Assembly: GCF_014837245.1 (NCBI RefSeq)
Contig: NZ_JACYFU010000001.1
Span: forward strand, 434,001 to 498,000
Source: Devosia oryzisoli
GTDB lineage: Bacteria > Pseudomonadota > Alphaproteobacteria > Rhizobiales > Devosiaceae
Length of the DNA stretch: 64,000 bases
Direction: 5' to 3'
Both the position numbers and the translations under genes were made by a program. Under the pieces are notes generated by a model. The model did not search any database and was not told where the DNA came from. It worked only from the letters and a program-made list of their open reading frames with translations. This document shows positions 24,901 through 33,357 of the stretch, piece by piece. How positions within the stretch are numbered: position 1 is the first letter of the stretch; each line of letters begins with the position of its first letter.

Positions 24901-25324
24901 GGATGTGGAACTGATGCGCGTCGATGCGCACTGGAAGGCTCGCCGCTATAGCCAAGCCGGCCAGATGATCGAGCAGATCTACGCCTCAGCACCCGGCGGG
25001 AAGCCGCTCGACCAGCCATCACGGATGATGATCGTCAAGGCTGGGGTAGGGTATGTGCTGGGCAGCGACACGCTCGGTCTCTCACGCCTGCGCGCCAAGT
25101 TCGGGGAGCAGATGGTCAATTCGCCGGAGTGGCCGATGTTCGACTATGTCACCGGCCCCATCCAGACGAGTAGCCTGGAGTTCAAGAGAGTCGCCGCCGA
25201 AGTCGCTGCCGTAGACGGCCTTGACGCATTCCTCGCGTCCTATCGCCATGCCTATTCCGGCGATGGGGCGCTGACACCCCTTACTCCAAGCCAACCGAGT
25301 GCTGGCCTGGCCTCGGCCAATTGA
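21986..25324 (+). CDS. Large envelope protein: AMIN-like beta modules plus TPR solenoid (1112 residues)
   Basis: I cannot name this protein. A signal peptide (basic KTAIKAGWRRTR, hydrophobic core, cleavage near AFGA) indicates export. Residues ~40-420 hold three or four beta-rich modules resembling AMIN domains, with recurring blocks such as GRLILSFPGEDALPKYTM, TFMRIQFDWTVP, TVRMIFPFEQD and QIVRIDLAQNRLATIG. From ~550 onward it is helical with TPR-like repeats (ALGITKVMEADLKAEDL, AEAVYRTLLLLDKQGRLD, QAAELLQYQLDSRLRGV). GTG start with a weak ribosome binding site. It follows motE in the motor operon, so a MotC-like role around the stator is one possibility (inference). Confidence 0.7.
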   Translation: MKTAIKAGWRRTRIVIAATALAVLGLVAPAFGADEGQLFATEEQGYGRLILSFPGEDALPKYTMRIDNGVLSIEFTDPVSVILPDVATTMPSYLSVARVDPDGRGLRLGLKSSFNFNRIEAGEKLFIDLLPAGWQGMPPPLPQDVIDALAERARLAAIKAEQDRKARMAAELRPEASIRIGRNTTFMRIQFDWTVPTSGEFAQEGTIGMASFEWPVEIDTRELASDLPSEIVSVGSKSDADGSHVSLEFADGVAPRFYKISPTQYVLDVDIAGQGLPTLDAAALAAVAEIGQGTEEAPPEPPSVEALMPAAAEAITPYVNVLGSTVRMIFPFEQDTPAAVFRRGDTVWMVFDTVSGIQKPQDSEPLKSVARSFDVVSSSDAQIVRIDLAQNRLATIGSEGMAWVLSLGDVMLSPTEPMALSRRRDLEGSFEMTADIRRPGRIHDFTDPEVGDRLKVVTAYPPARGITRTLDYVDFTALRSVHGLVIKPKSQDVSVAIDTDLAVVTSTTGLTVSALDALRNIGSEAQEAGRASYIDLANLQQPDPAAFAEHVDELERRAAEREGRERDVSRLDLAQYYVANQLSYEALGITKVMEADLKAEDLTRRLRMTDAIASIMAGRPRDAMATLNAAALNQEVDAIFWRTIARVEDHDYKGARLDAIEARTIADSYPIWARNAFRLAAARAGVEDNDPVMADKMLEDIDFASLSVEDASLYHLLSARVDEEQGREQDAIDAYGQVIASEVRPTRAEAVYRTLLLLDKQGRLDVPKATQTLAAETLLWRGDALEADMQTLLAQLYFRDQQYRLGFETVKAAVSNYPESPQVNALRDQAQAMFTDLFLNGLADSIRPVEALAIYYDFRHLTPPGTKGDEMIRNLARRLVRVDLLPQAAELLQYQLDSRLRGVARTQIAADLAIIYLADRRPQDAIRVLNDTRLPNISPALDRQRRILEARAMIDGGRDQLALDMLSDMSGKDVELMRVDAHWKARRYSQAGQMIEQIYASAPGGKPLDQPSRMMIVKAGVGYVLGSDTLGLSRLRAKFGEQMVNSPEWPMFDYVTGPIQTSSLEFKRVAAEVAAVDGLDAFLASYRHAYSGDGALTPLTPSQPSAGLASAN

Positions 25325-25333
25325 AAGCGTTCG

Positions 25334-26128
25334 CTATCCGCTCGTAAAACTGCGCACAAGCGATCCGGCCACCAGGTACCACCCGTCTACCAGCACGAAG
25401 AAAATCAGTTTGAACGGCAGCGAGATGACTACCGGCGGCAGCATCATCATGCCCATGCTCATCAGCACTGACGCAACGACCATGTCGATCACGACAAAGG
25501 GCAGGAACAGCAGGAACCCGATCTCGAAGGCTCTGCGCAATTCGGAGATCATGAAGGCGGGGATCAGCAGTTGCAGGGGAATGGCGACCGGATCGTCAGG
25601 CGGCTGTGCGTCGGTCAGGTCATAGAACAAGGAGAGGTCCTGCTCTCGCACATTGGCCCGCATGAACGTGTGGAGAGGCGCGGCCGCCTGTTCGAACGCT
25701 TCCCCAAATTCTATCTGCCCCGCGAGCAATGGCGCGATCCCCTGATCGTAGCTCTGCTGCAGTGTCGGCTGCATGACGAACAGCGTCAGGAACAATGCCA
25801 GTGACACCATCACCGAATTTGGTGGCGCGGTCTGCAGCCCGATAGCCGTCCGCAGCAACGAGAGCACCACCACGATGCGGGTGAAGCTTGTGACCATGAC
25901 GAGGATGGAGGGAGCGAGCGATAGCAACGTGATCAGCCCGATGAGCTGCACCGCTCGTTCGGTCAGGGTGGTGTCGTCGCCGAAATCGATGGAAAGGTTC
26001 TGCGCATAGGCAGCGCCCGCGAGGCCAAAAAACAGCCCCGCTGTCAGCAACAGCGGCCACCAGCGCCGATGGCGCTGGCTGGGCTCTCTGTCAGCCTCGA
26101 GTGACCTCGCCGGTAGGGTGCTGCTCAA
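25334..26128 (-). CDS. fliP: Flagellar export gate protein FliP
   Basis: FliP is the main subunit of the FliPQR export gate. After an N-terminal signal sequence (basic RHRRWW, then LLLTAGLFFGLAGAAYA) the family core is complete: LITLLSLAPSILVMVTSFTR, TAIGLQTAPPNSVMVSLALF, LLIPAFMISELRRAFEIGF and VVASVLMSMGMMMLPPV, ending in WYLVAGSLVRSF. No ATG or GTG is available at the proper place; a TTG at 26128, overlapping fliO, would give 264 residues, so the start is uncertain. Convergent with the large TPR gene. Confidence 0.93.
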   Translation of the reverse strand: MSSTLPARSLEADREPSQRHRRWWPLLLTAGLFFGLAGAAYAQNLSIDFGDDTTLTERAVQLIGLITLLSLAPSILVMVTSFTRIVVVLSLLRTAIGLQTAPPNSVMVSLALFLTLFVMQPTLQQSYDQGIAPLLAGQIEFGEAFEQAAAPLHTFMRANVREQDLSLFYDLTDAQPPDDPVAIPLQLLIPAFMISELRRAFEIGFLLFLPFVVIDMVVASVLMSMGMMMLPPVVISLPFKLIFFVLVDGWYLVAGSLVRSFTSG

Positions 26129-26657
26129 CCGTATCGCCCCGCTTCGCTTCGTCCGCAGGTCCTTCTTTAGCTGAGTCGAAGACCGGGACCGGGGAAATGT
26201 CCGCGTTTTGCCCCGGCTCTTCCTTGGGCATGGGGCGAAGGAGGGCGGTTTGGCGGAGTGACTTCTGACCGCTCTCGGTGGCGGGGGTGGGGGCCGGTTT
26301 GACGGGCAGCGGACGGGGCGGGCGCGCAGTGGGCACAATCCTGCGACCAGTCTGGCTCGGGGCTTCGTCCACGGGAATGTTTGTCTCCACGACAAGGTCG
26401 TGTGAGCCGCCGGTCAGGATCAGGTGTTCGACATTATCCCGTCGAACAATGACCAGTTGCCTCTTTGTATCGAGCGCGAGCGTGTCGACGACAGCCAATC
26501 GCCTGTTGCGGCCGCGCGTAACGCCTGTCGAGACGTTAAAGACGAACTTGAGCAGCCACACCGCAAGCACGATGAGCACGATGACGACGCCCAAGGCAAA
26601 GAGCATGGGCAAGATGTCTCCCTCGGCGCCGCCAAACAGGCTGGAGATGAAACTCAC
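26091..26657 (-). CDS. fliO: Flagellar biosynthetic protein FliO
   Basis: FliO helps the FliP ring to assemble. The GTG at 26657, with AAAGGAG ten bases upstream, gives 188 residues. An N-terminal membrane helix (ILPMLFALGVVIVLIVLAVWLLKFVF) is followed by the small conserved beta domain (NRRLAVVDTLALDTKRQLVIVRRDNVEHLILTGG read in two halves) and then a Pro-rich, probably disordered C-terminal tail of ~90 residues. The 3' end overlaps fliP. Divergent from flgB with a CtrA box between. Confidence 0.88.
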   Translation of the reverse strand: MSFISSLFGGAEGDILPMLFALGVVIVLIVLAVWLLKFVFNVSTGVTRGRNRRLAVVDTLALDTKRQLVIVRRDNVEHLILTGGSHDLVVETNIPVDEAPSQTGRRIVPTARPPRPLPVKPAPTPATESGQKSLRQTALLRPMPKEEPGQNADISPVPVFDSAKEGPADEAKRGDTVEQHPTGEVTRG

Positions 26658-26766
26658 TGCAAAAAGGCTCCTTTGATCGTCGGCCGAATCCGCGCGGCAA
26701 TTGCTGCCCACCTAAGCCGCGCAATTGTGCAAAATGCGAGGCCATTTCTGCAATGGGGCTACTGAA

Positions 26767-26782
26767 TTAACATTGGATTAAC
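26767..26782. promoter_or_regulatory. CtrA box between fliO and flgB
   Basis: Exact TTAA-N7-TTAAC, 48-63 bases upstream of the flgB ATG and about 110 bases upstream of the fliO start. It can serve the flgB-flgC-fliE-fliQ-fliR-flhB operon of early class genes, and possibly fliO-fliP. Confidence 0.82.
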
Positions 26783-26829
26783 CATGCCACGGCAAGATTT
26801 GCCTATCTACCAGGGGAGTCGAGACGCTG

Positions 26830-27237
26830 ATGGATCTGATGAACATGCCGATGTTCGCGGCGCTGACGGACAAGATGCGCTGGCATCAGGCTCGGCAGGG
26901 TCTTCTGGCAGAAAACGTCGCCAATTCCGAGACGCCAGGATATCGCGGCCGTGATCTCAAACAATACGACTTCGCGGCGCGCTCCGGCCCGATGAGCTCG
27001 GCCACCCTCACCACGAGCACGACTCGACCGATGCACATTGCCGTCTCTTCGGGCGATGGCAGCGGTTTCGACGCGCAGCGTATGGCGAATTTCGAGATCA
27101 CGCCAGAAGGCAACGGAGTGAGCCTGGAAGACGAAATGATGAAGGTGACCACGAACATGATGGACTACCAGGCCGCCACCTCAATGTACCAGAAGTCGGT
27201 CGGCATCCTGAAAATCGCGCTTGGCAAATCGGCCTGA
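26830..27237 (+). CDS. flgB: Flagellar proximal rod protein FlgB
   Basis: FlgB is a proximal-rod subunit. The 135 residues show the family features: an N-terminal FAALTDKMRWHQARQGLLAENVANSETPGYRGRDL read as helix then the NVANxxTPGY rod motif, a variable middle, and a C-terminal EDEMMKVTTNMMDYQAATSMY helix. First gene of the early rod/export operon directly below a perfect CtrA box; flgC follows 12 bases later. Confidence 0.96.
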   Translation: MDLMNMPMFAALTDKMRWHQARQGLLAENVANSETPGYRGRDLKQYDFAARSGPMSSATLTTSTTRPMHIAVSSGDGSGFDAQRMANFEITPEGNGVSLEDEMMKVTTNMMDYQAATSMYQKSVGILKIALGKSA

Positions 27238-27249
27238 GGAGTTTGACGC

Positions 27250-27660
27250 ATGGACTTCAACTCCTCGCTTCGCATCGCAGCAACCGGCATGCACGCGCAG
27301 ACTGCGCGCATGCGAGTGATTGCGGAAAACATCGCCAATGCCGATTCTGCCGGCAAGACGCCGGGTGCCGATCCGTACCGCCGACGCATCCCTACGTTCG
27401 AATCGCATTTTGACCAGGCAGTTGGCGGCCAGATCGTCGAGGTGGGCAGGCTCGCGCTGGACCAAACTGATTTTACCACCCGCTACGAGCCCGGCCATCC
27501 GGCCGCCGACGCCAGCGGCTATGTGAAGTATCCGAACGTCAATCCGCTAATCGAGGCCATGGACATGCGCCAGGCCCAGCGATCCTACGAAGCCAACCTC
27601 AACGTCGTGACGGTGTCGCGCCAGATGCTCGGGCGGACGCTCGACATCCTGCGTAGCTGA
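27250..27660 (+). CDS. flgC: Flagellar proximal rod protein FlgC
   Basis: FlgC is a proximal-rod subunit. The 136 residues include SLRIAATGMHAQTARMRVI, AENIANADSAGKTPGADPYRR in the N-terminal rod motif, and the C-terminal signature YVKYPNVNPLIEAMDMRQAQRSYEANL. It lies between flgB and fliE in the order flgB-flgC-fliE that is conserved in most bacteria. No anomalies. Confidence 0.97.
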   Translation: MDFNSSLRIAATGMHAQTARMRVIAENIANADSAGKTPGADPYRRRIPTFESHFDQAVGGQIVEVGRLALDQTDFTTRYEPGHPAADASGYVKYPNVNPLIEAMDMRQAQRSYEANLNVVTVSRQMLGRTLDILRS

Positions 27661-27680
27661 CCGGTCCCGGAGCCCACTAA

Positions 27681-28010
27681 ATGGCAACCACACCCTTCAA
27701 TGCCGCCGCAGCTGCCTATGGCAATGCCAGCCGCCTGATTTCGCAGGCTGCCAAGCCAAGGACCGACCTCACGGCGGAGGCCTCTGCGACCGGCAACAGT
27801 TTTGCTCAGATGCTGTCCCAGACGGTGCAGGGTGTCGTGGACCAGGGCAAGGTCTCGGATCAGATGGCCATGGACATGGTCAACGGCAAGGCCAATGTCG
27901 TCGATATGGTGACCGCGCTTTCCCAGACCGAGATGTCCATCAACACCATGGTGACGGTGCGTGACCGCGTCATCTCGGCTTATGAAGAAATCATGCGCAT
28001 GCCGATCTGA
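27681..28010 (+). CDS. fliE: Flagellar hook-basal body protein FliE
   Basis: FliE links the MS ring to the rod. The 109-residue product has a disordered N-terminal half and the conserved C-terminal helical half: SFAQMLSQTVQGVVDQGKVSDQ, GKANVVDMVTALSQTEMSI, and VTVRDRVISAYEEIMRMPI. It is 20 bases after flgC. A near-match CtrA box lies between it and fliQ, so fliQ-fliR-flhB may also have an internal promoter. Confidence 0.95.
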   Translation: MATTPFNAAAAAYGNASRLISQAAKPRTDLTAEASATGNSFAQMLSQTVQGVVDQGKVSDQMAMDMVNGKANVVDMVTALSQTEMSINTMVTVRDRVISAYEEIMRMPI

Positions 28011-28070
28011 TCGCGAAGCCCTCCGAGGCCTGCGTCGGCCGGCGCGTCATGGGGCCGGACGGACTTCGTG

Positions 28071-28085
28071 TTAAGGTTGCGTTAG
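28071..28085. promoter_or_regulatory. CtrA-like box upstream of fliQ
   Basis: TTAA-N7-TTAG, one mismatch to the consensus, 22-36 bases upstream of the fliQ ATG, within the 96-bp fliE-fliQ gap. Confidence 0.4.
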
Positions 28086-28106
28086 TGATTCCCTGGATGC
28101 CCAGTC

Positions 28107-28373
28107 ATGACCGGCGCCGAAGTACTCGACATAGCGACGGACGCGATCTGGACGCTGATCATCGTCTCGATGCCGATGATGCTGGTGGGTCTGGTTGTGG
28201 GTGTGGTCATCGCGCTCTTTCAGGCGCTGACGCAGATCCAGGAAATGACGCTGGTTTTCGTCCCCAAGATCGTTGCCATCTTCGTGACCATGCTGCTCAC
28301 CTTGCCGTTTCTGGGTGCTACCATGGCTGCATTCATGCGGCGGGTGATAGATATGATTATCGTCGGGGGCTAA
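28107..28373 (+). CDS. fliQ: Flagellar export gate protein FliQ
   Basis: FliQ is an inner-membrane helical-hairpin subunit of the FliPQR export gate. The 88 residues hold two membrane helices (WTLIIVSMPMMLVGLVVGVVIALFQAL and IVAIFVTMLLTLPFLGATM) joined by the conserved TQIQEMTLVFVPK segment. The stop is one base before the fliR GTG. Confidence 0.95.
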   Translation: MTGAEVLDIATDAIWTLIIVSMPMMLVGLVVGVVIALFQALTQIQEMTLVFVPKIVAIFVTMLLTLPFLGATMAAFMRRVIDMIIVGG

Positions 28374-28374
28374 G

Positions 28375-29142
28375 GTGACCCTCGGTCTCGACTGGCTTCC
28401 CGCCACGGCCTTCAGCTACATCATCCTCTTCGCGCGCGTGGCTGCGATCCTCATGCTGATGCCCGCTTTGGGCGAACAGACCATCCCCGTCCGCATGCGT
28501 CTCAGCTTCGCGCTGCTGTTCACGCTTGTGCTGTACCCACTGCTATCCAGCGCTATTCCGGCAACCTCGGATAATCTGCCCGCGATGGTGGGATTGCTGT
28601 TCCACGAACTGGCTATCGGCCTGATCCTTGGCGCCGTCGTGCGCCTCACTGTCATGGCGACGCAGGTGGCTGGATCGATAGTCGCCTTCCAGACCGGCCT
28701 CAGCGGCGCTCTGGCGGCCGACCCGACGCAGGCGGGTGTGCAAGGCGCAATCTTCGGCAGCTTCCTGTCGTTCCTAGGGGTGGCGCTGATCTTTGCGACG
28801 GACCTGCACCACATGGCGCTGGCGGCGATTTATGACAGCTATATGGTGTTCGCGCCGAGCGACCCGATTATGTTCGAGGATGCCACGCAACTGGTCATTC
28901 GCACCGTCTCGCATACCTTCAGTATCGGCGTTCAGATGTCCGCGCCCTTCATCGTCTTCGGCCTCGTGTTCAACCTTGGCGCCGGTATTCTTGCCCGGCT
29001 GATGCCAGCGTTGCAGGTCTATTTCGTGCTCATGCCCGCCAACATCATCGTCGGGCTCCTGCTGTTCGCCATCCTCGTCTCCATGATGATGGGGTGGTAC
29101 CTGACGGCGTTCGAAAATCACCTTGCCATGTGGAGGGGGTGA
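28375..29142 (+). CDS. fliR: Flagellar export gate protein FliR
   Basis: FliR is the single-copy subunit closing the FliPQR gate. The 255-residue product has a GTG start immediately after fliQ and the normal multi-span topology: LFARVAAILMLMPALGEQTIPVRMRLSFAL at the start, then the HELAIGLILGAVVRL region, QVAGSIVAFQTGLSGA, and AGILARLMPALQVYFVLMPANI. flhB follows three bases later, also with GTG, implying translational coupling. Confidence 0.96.
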   Translation: MTLGLDWLPATAFSYIILFARVAAILMLMPALGEQTIPVRMRLSFALLFTLVLYPLLSSAIPATSDNLPAMVGLLFHELAIGLILGAVVRLTVMATQVAGSIVAFQTGLSGALAADPTQAGVQGAIFGSFLSFLGVALIFATDLHHMALAAIYDSYMVFAPSDPIMFEDATQLVIRTVSHTFSIGVQMSAPFIVFGLVFNLGAGILARLMPALQVYFVLMPANIIVGLLLFAILVSMMMGWYLTAFENHLAMWRG

Positions 29143-29145
29143 TCG

Positions 29146-30237
29146 GTGTCCGATGAAGCCCCCGATCAGGAATCCAAAACAGAAGACCCCTCCGGGAAAA
29201 AGCTCGAGGACGCCCACAAGAAGGGCGATGTCGCCAAGAGCCAGGAGGTCACCACCTGGTTCATGCTGCTGGGATCCGCCATCGTCTTCGCCATGCTGGC
29301 GCCCTGGACCAGCAGCCAAATCTCACAGTCTCTTGAGCGGATCATCATGAATGCCGACCGCTTCGACGTGACCGGGGCGGGTTTCTCGAGTTTTTTCAAT
29401 GGTCTTGCCTTCGCGATCATGGGCACGGTCATTGCGCCGCTGGCGGTGCTCTACGCCTGCGGGATACTCGCTAATCTCGTGCAGCATCGTCCGGTCTGGT
29501 CGTTCGACCCAGTCACCCCGAAATTCTCCAAGGTGTCACCCCTGTCGGGCGCCAAGCGTCTTTTTTCAGGCGAAGCGCTGGTGAATTTCGGCAAGGGGCT
29601 GGCCAAGATCGGGATCGTGGGCGCGGTCGCGGTGGCGGTGGCCTGGCCCGAGCGCGACCGTCTGGACACAATGATGACGGCCGACCCGCTGATGATCCTC
29701 ATGGACTTCCAGGAGATCGGCACCAAGATTTTCATTTCGGTGCTGGTTGTGGTCACGGCCATTGCGGGGGCGGACTATTTCTACGTGCGCAACAAATGGT
29801 GGAAGCAGCACATGATGACGCTGCAGGAGACGCGCGAAGAGTATAAGCAGATGGAAGGTGACCCGCACGTGAAGGGCAGGGTGCGCCAGCTGCGACAGGA
29901 GAGGGCGCGCAAGCGCATGATGGCGGCGGTGCCGGATGCAACCGTGGTCATCACCAACCCGACCCACTTCGCCGTCGCGCTAAAATACGACAAGTCGATG
30001 GCTGCTCCGAAATGCGTCGCAAAAGGGGCTGACGCTGTTGCGTTGCGTATTCGTGCCGTTGCCAATGAGAACGGCGTCCCTATCGTGGAAAACCCGCCTC
30101 TGGCACGGGCTCTGTTTGCTTCGGTGGAAGTGGACGAGGCCATCCCCGGCGAACACTTCAAGGCCGTGGCCGAGGTTATCGGCTTCGTTCTGCGCCTTCG
30201 CCCCGGCGCCAGTGGTGGGTGGCGCCCGAGCGCCTGA
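29146..30237 (+). CDS. flhB: Flagellar export switch protein FlhB
   Basis: FlhB controls the switch of export from rod/hook to filament substrates by autocleavage. The 363 residues have an N-terminal cytoplasmic segment rich in charge (ESKTEDPSGKKLEDAHKKGD), four membrane helices, and the cytoplasmic domain with the autocleavage motif NPTH at about residue 271 (ATVVITNPTHFAVALKYD). The tail after the domain is short. GTG start. Last gene of the flgB-to-flhB operon; flhA is not adjacent. Confidence 0.96.
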   Translation: MSDEAPDQESKTEDPSGKKLEDAHKKGDVAKSQEVTTWFMLLGSAIVFAMLAPWTSSQISQSLERIIMNADRFDVTGAGFSSFFNGLAFAIMGTVIAPLAVLYACGILANLVQHRPVWSFDPVTPKFSKVSPLSGAKRLFSGEALVNFGKGLAKIGIVGAVAVAVAWPERDRLDTMMTADPLMILMDFQEIGTKIFISVLVVVTAIAGADYFYVRNKWWKQHMMTLQETREEYKQMEGDPHVKGRVRQLRQERARKRMMAAVPDATVVITNPTHFAVALKYDKSMAAPKCVAKGADAVALRIRAVANENGVPIVENPPLARALFASVEVDEAIPGEHFKAVAEVIGFVLRLRPGASGGWRPSA

Positions 30238-30338
30238 TGGCAGGCGCGACCTCTGGCAGCCTTCGCGGTCGACATGCATTGTTGATAAGCCCCTTCGCAC
30301 TCCCATGCGAGCGGACCATTTGCTAGACCTCTTGAGGT

Positions 30339-30353
30339 GTCCCGATTCGGGAC
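30339..30353. repeat. Inverted repeat in the cckA leader
   Basis: GTCCCG / CGGGAC with an ATT spacer; the outer GGTG and CACC can also pair if one base is bulged. It ends 27 bases before the cckA ATG, so it may fold in the leader or be an operator. Confidence 0.55.
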
Positions 30354-30380
30354 CACCCCTTCGCGCTGGAGCAACCCATC

Positions 30381-32945
30381 ATGGCATCGACGCCGCTCGG
30401 CGAGGACAGCTACCCCGAACCTATCGCCTCGAGCGGGCGGGGGGGCGGCATATGGCGTGTGCTGGTGCTGGCCATGGCATTGGTGGCCGCGGCGGTAGCC
30501 TTCTCCATGTTTGGGGAGCAGATCCCGCCCGAGCTGGTGATGACTTTCATCGGCCTTCTCGCTGTGGCAGGAGTGTTCTTTCTTTTCGGGTTGGCAGCGG
30601 GGCTGTTCCGTTTCGCCGCTACCGAAGATCGGCGTACGATATCAAGTGCCGTCGTCGACAGCCTGCCTTTCGGCACTGTAGTGGCCGATCGCGACGGCAA
30701 GATTTCCTACGTGAACCAGGCGTATGGAAGCTTCTCCGGGGCCACCAACAATGGGGTGCCGGTCGGGGTGCCGAGGCTGTTCGCCGGCCATGCCGATGCC
30801 AGCGAAGCCATCTACCGCTTGTCCCGTGCAGCAAAGGATGGCCGCAGCGCCATCGAGGATATCCGGATTGTGGGAGGCTTGGGTGGTTCGCACGCAGAGG
30901 CCAACAGGGCCTTCTGGTATCGGGTCAGCGTTCGACCCCTGCCGGACACCGCCGATGCGCGGCGGCCGCTGGTCGCGTGGGCCGTGGAAGACATCACGCG
31001 GGACCGCGAAAACAATGAGACCGCCTTCCGCGATCTGCAGCGGGCGATTGACTATCTCGACCACGCTCCGTCAGGCTTCCTCTCGGCAGACGCGCATGGG
31101 CGTATCCAGTATCTTAACTCGACCCTTGCCGACTGGCTCGGTTACGACTTGGCCGAGTTCAATGCGGGCCAGTTGGCTCTCTCCGATATCGTCCGCAAAG
31201 ATGGCGCGACGCTGCTGATGCGCGGTCGGGGCGATGGCGAAATCCGCACCGAAATCATCGACATCGACCTCGTGCGCCGCAACGGCACGTCCTTGCCGGT
31301 GCGCCTGCTGCACCGTGCGGCCCGGCTGGCCGACGGGGAACTGGGCGAAACGCGGACGCTTGTGCTGGACAAGTCCAATGCGCCGGACACCGAGGAGGAA
31401 CTGCGGGCCGCGGAAGTCCGGTTTTCGCGCTTTTTCAACGACACGCCCTTCGCGATCGCCACACTCGACCAAAAGGGCCGTATCGTGCGCACCAATGCGC
31501 CCTTCGGGCGCATCTTCCGGTGGTCCGACGAGAGCAAGACGCTGGAAATGCAGCCGCTGAGCGACCTGATCGGCGAAGGCAGCCGGGAGAAGCTGGCCCG
31601 TGCCCTGGCCGACGCCACGGCCCAGCGCTCCGAAGTGGAGCCAGTGGATGCGGTGCTCAGCGCCGAAGGCGATCACGCGGTACGGCTCTACATTTCGGCC
31701 TCTGAAGTCAGTGCCGGCTCGCCCGAACACGTCAATGTCTATGCGCTGGACATGACTGACCAGCGCAAGCTCGAGGCACAGTTCGCCCAAAGCCAGAAGA
31801 TGCAGGCCGTGGGACAGCTCGCCGGCGGCGTGGCACACGATTTCAACAACCTGCTGACGGCCATCATTGGTTTTTCGGATCTCCTGCTGCTCAAGCACAA
31901 GCCCGGGGACCCGTCCTTCAACGAGCTGATGCAGATCAAGCAGAACGCCAATCGGGCTGCGGGCCTGACGCGCCAACTGCTCGCGTTCTCGCGCCGGCAA
32001 ACCCTGCGCCCGCAGGTGCTTGAACTGCCATTGATCGTCGATGACCTTACCGTGCTTCTCAAGCGCATGATCGGCGAGAAGAACCAGCTTGCCGTCGAGC
32101 ACGGCCGGAACATCTGGCCCGTGCGCGCCGACGTGGTGCAACTCGAGCAGGTCATCATCAACCTGGTCGTCAATGCGCGCGATGCCATGCCGAACGGCGG
32201 CTCGATCACCATCCGAACCAGCAACCTTTCTGAGGCGGAAGCGTCGACCCTGAAGTTCGAGGGCATGGTACCGGCGGATTATGTGCTGATCGACGTTGAG
32301 GACACTGGGACCGGGATGACCCCGGAGGTCCTCGAGAAGATCTTCGAACCGTTCTTCACCACTAAGGAATTGGGCAAGGGCACGGGCCTCGGTCTCTCCA
32401 CGGTCTACGGCATCGTCAAGCAGACCGAGGGCTATATCTATCCCGTCTCAACGGTCGGCGTAGGCACCACGTTCAAGATTTTCCTGCCGCGCTACGTCCC
32501 CACTGCTGAAGAGGTTGCGGCCAAGCAGGCCGCTGCCGCGGCACCGGCGCGTGATCTTACTGGCCATGAGCGCATCCTGCTGGTGGAGGACGAGGAGAGC
32601 GTTCGCGCCTTCTCCGCCCGCGCTCTCAAGGCGACCGGCTATGAGGTTTACGAGGCCGATGGTGGCGAGGAGGCTCTGGAGGTGTTGGAGGAGCTGGATT
32701 ACCAGGTGGACCTCATCATCTCCGATGTGGTGATGCCCGAGATGGATGGTCCCACCATGCTCAAGGTGATCCGGGAGAAGATGACCGACCTCAAGATCAT
32801 CTTCGTTTCGGGCTATGCTGAAGAGAGCGTGCGCCGCGACATCGAGGACGACCAGAGCGTCGACTTCCTGCCCAAGCCTTATTCGCTCGACCAGATCAAT
32901 TCGAAGGTGAAGGAAGTGCTCGGCCGGATCGACAAGCGAAGCTGA
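30381..32945 (+). CDS. cckA: Cell-cycle hybrid histidine kinase CckA
   Basis: CckA phosphorylates CtrA through the phosphotransferase ChpT. The 854-residue product has two N-terminal membrane helices (~25-45, ~53-78), three PAS-like segments (starting near 90, 210 and 345), a HisKA domain with the phospho-acceptor in [20 protein letters not shown] (His near 486), an HATPase domain ([31 protein letters not shown]) and a C-terminal receiver ([17 protein letters not shown], acceptor Asp near 782 in [13 protein letters not shown]). This order matches CckA. It follows flhB by 143 bases. Several exact CtrA boxes upstream in this window are its likely downstream targets. Confidence 0.94.
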   Translation: MASTPLGEDSYPEPIASSGRGGGIWRVLVLAMALVAAAVAFSMFGEQIPPELVMTFIGLLAVAGVFFLFGLAAGLFRFAATEDRRTISSAVVDSLPFGTVVADRDGKISYVNQAYGSFSGATNNGVPVGVPRLFAGHADASEAIYRLSRAAKDGRSAIEDIRIVGGLGGSHAEANRAFWYRVSVRPLPDTADARRPLVAWAVEDITRDRENNETAFRDLQRAIDYLDHAPSGFLSADAHGRIQYLNSTLADWLGYDLAEFNAGQLALSDIVRKDGATLLMRGRGDGEIRTEIIDIDLVRRNGTSLPVRLLHRAARLADGELGETRTLVLDKSNAPDTEEELRAAEVRFSRFFNDTPFAIATLDQKGRIVRTNAPFGRIFRWSDESKTLEMQPLSDLIGEGSREKLARALADATAQRSEVEPVDAVLSAEGDHAVRLYISASEVSAGSPEHVNVYALDMTDQRKLEAQFAQSQKMQAVGQLAGGVAHDFNNLLTAIIGFSDLLLLKHKPGDPSFNELMQIKQNANRAAGLTRQLLAFSRRQTLRPQVLELPLIVDDLTVLLKRMIGEKNQLAVEHGRNIWPVRADVVQLEQVIINLVVNARDAMPNGGSITIRTSNLSEAEASTLKFEGMVPADYVLIDVEDTGTGMTPEVLEKIFEPFFTTKELGKGTGLGLSTVYGIVKQTEGYIYPVSTVGVGTTFKIFLPRYVPTAEEVAAKQAAAAAPARDLTGHERILLVEDEESVRAFSARALKATGYEVYEADGGEEALEVLEELDYQVDLIISDVVMPEMDGPTMLKVIREKMTDLKIIFVSGYAEESVRRDIEDDQSVDFLPKPYSLDQINSKVKEVLGRIDKRS

Positions 32946-32961
32946 TGGGGTGTCCCGGCCG

Positions 32962-33357
32962 ATGACTGCGCAGCCGCCAGTGCCGGGTTCGGACGAGCGC
33001 AATGTGCTGGGCGAAGCGCTGGTGCCATGCTCCACCGATCCGCTGACCGGCTTTTTTCGCAGCGGCTATTGTGCGGCGGGGCCGGAAGACGCTGCGGTGC
33101 ATCTGGTGTGCATCGCGGTGAGCGACGCCTTCCTGGCCTATTCCAAGTCCGTCGGAAACGACCTGTCGGCGCCGCGCCCCGAGATGGTGTTCCCCGGGCT
33201 CGTGGCCGGCAACCGATGGTGCCTCGTGGCCGGGCGCTGGCTGCAGGCACATCGCGACGGCAAAGCGCCGCGCGTCTATCTTCGCTCCACCAATCAGAAG
33301 GTGCTCAAGCTCATTCCGCTGGCGCTGCTCAAGCCTTACGCGCTCGACCTCAACTGA
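32962..33357 (+). CDS. DUF2237 family protein
   Basis: A 131-residue soluble protein of the uncharacterised DUF2237 family: NVLGEALVPCSTDPLTGFFRSGYC, GPEDAAVHLVCIAVSDAFLAYSKSVGNDL, and GLVAGNRWCLVAGRWLQAH. The conserved Cys (PCSTDP, GYC, HLVC, WCL) suggest a metal or redox site, but no reaction is known. ATG at 32962 is preferred over an in-frame GTG at 32950; neither has a strong ribosome binding site. It follows cckA closely and overlaps the convergent aldo/keto reductase by eight bases. Confidence 0.88.
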   Translation: MTAQPPVPGSDERNVLGEALVPCSTDPLTGFFRSGYCAAGPEDAAVHLVCIAVSDAFLAYSKSVGNDLSAPRPEMVFPGLVAGNRWCLVAGRWLQAHRDGKAPRVYLRSTNQKVLKLIPLALLKPYALDLN

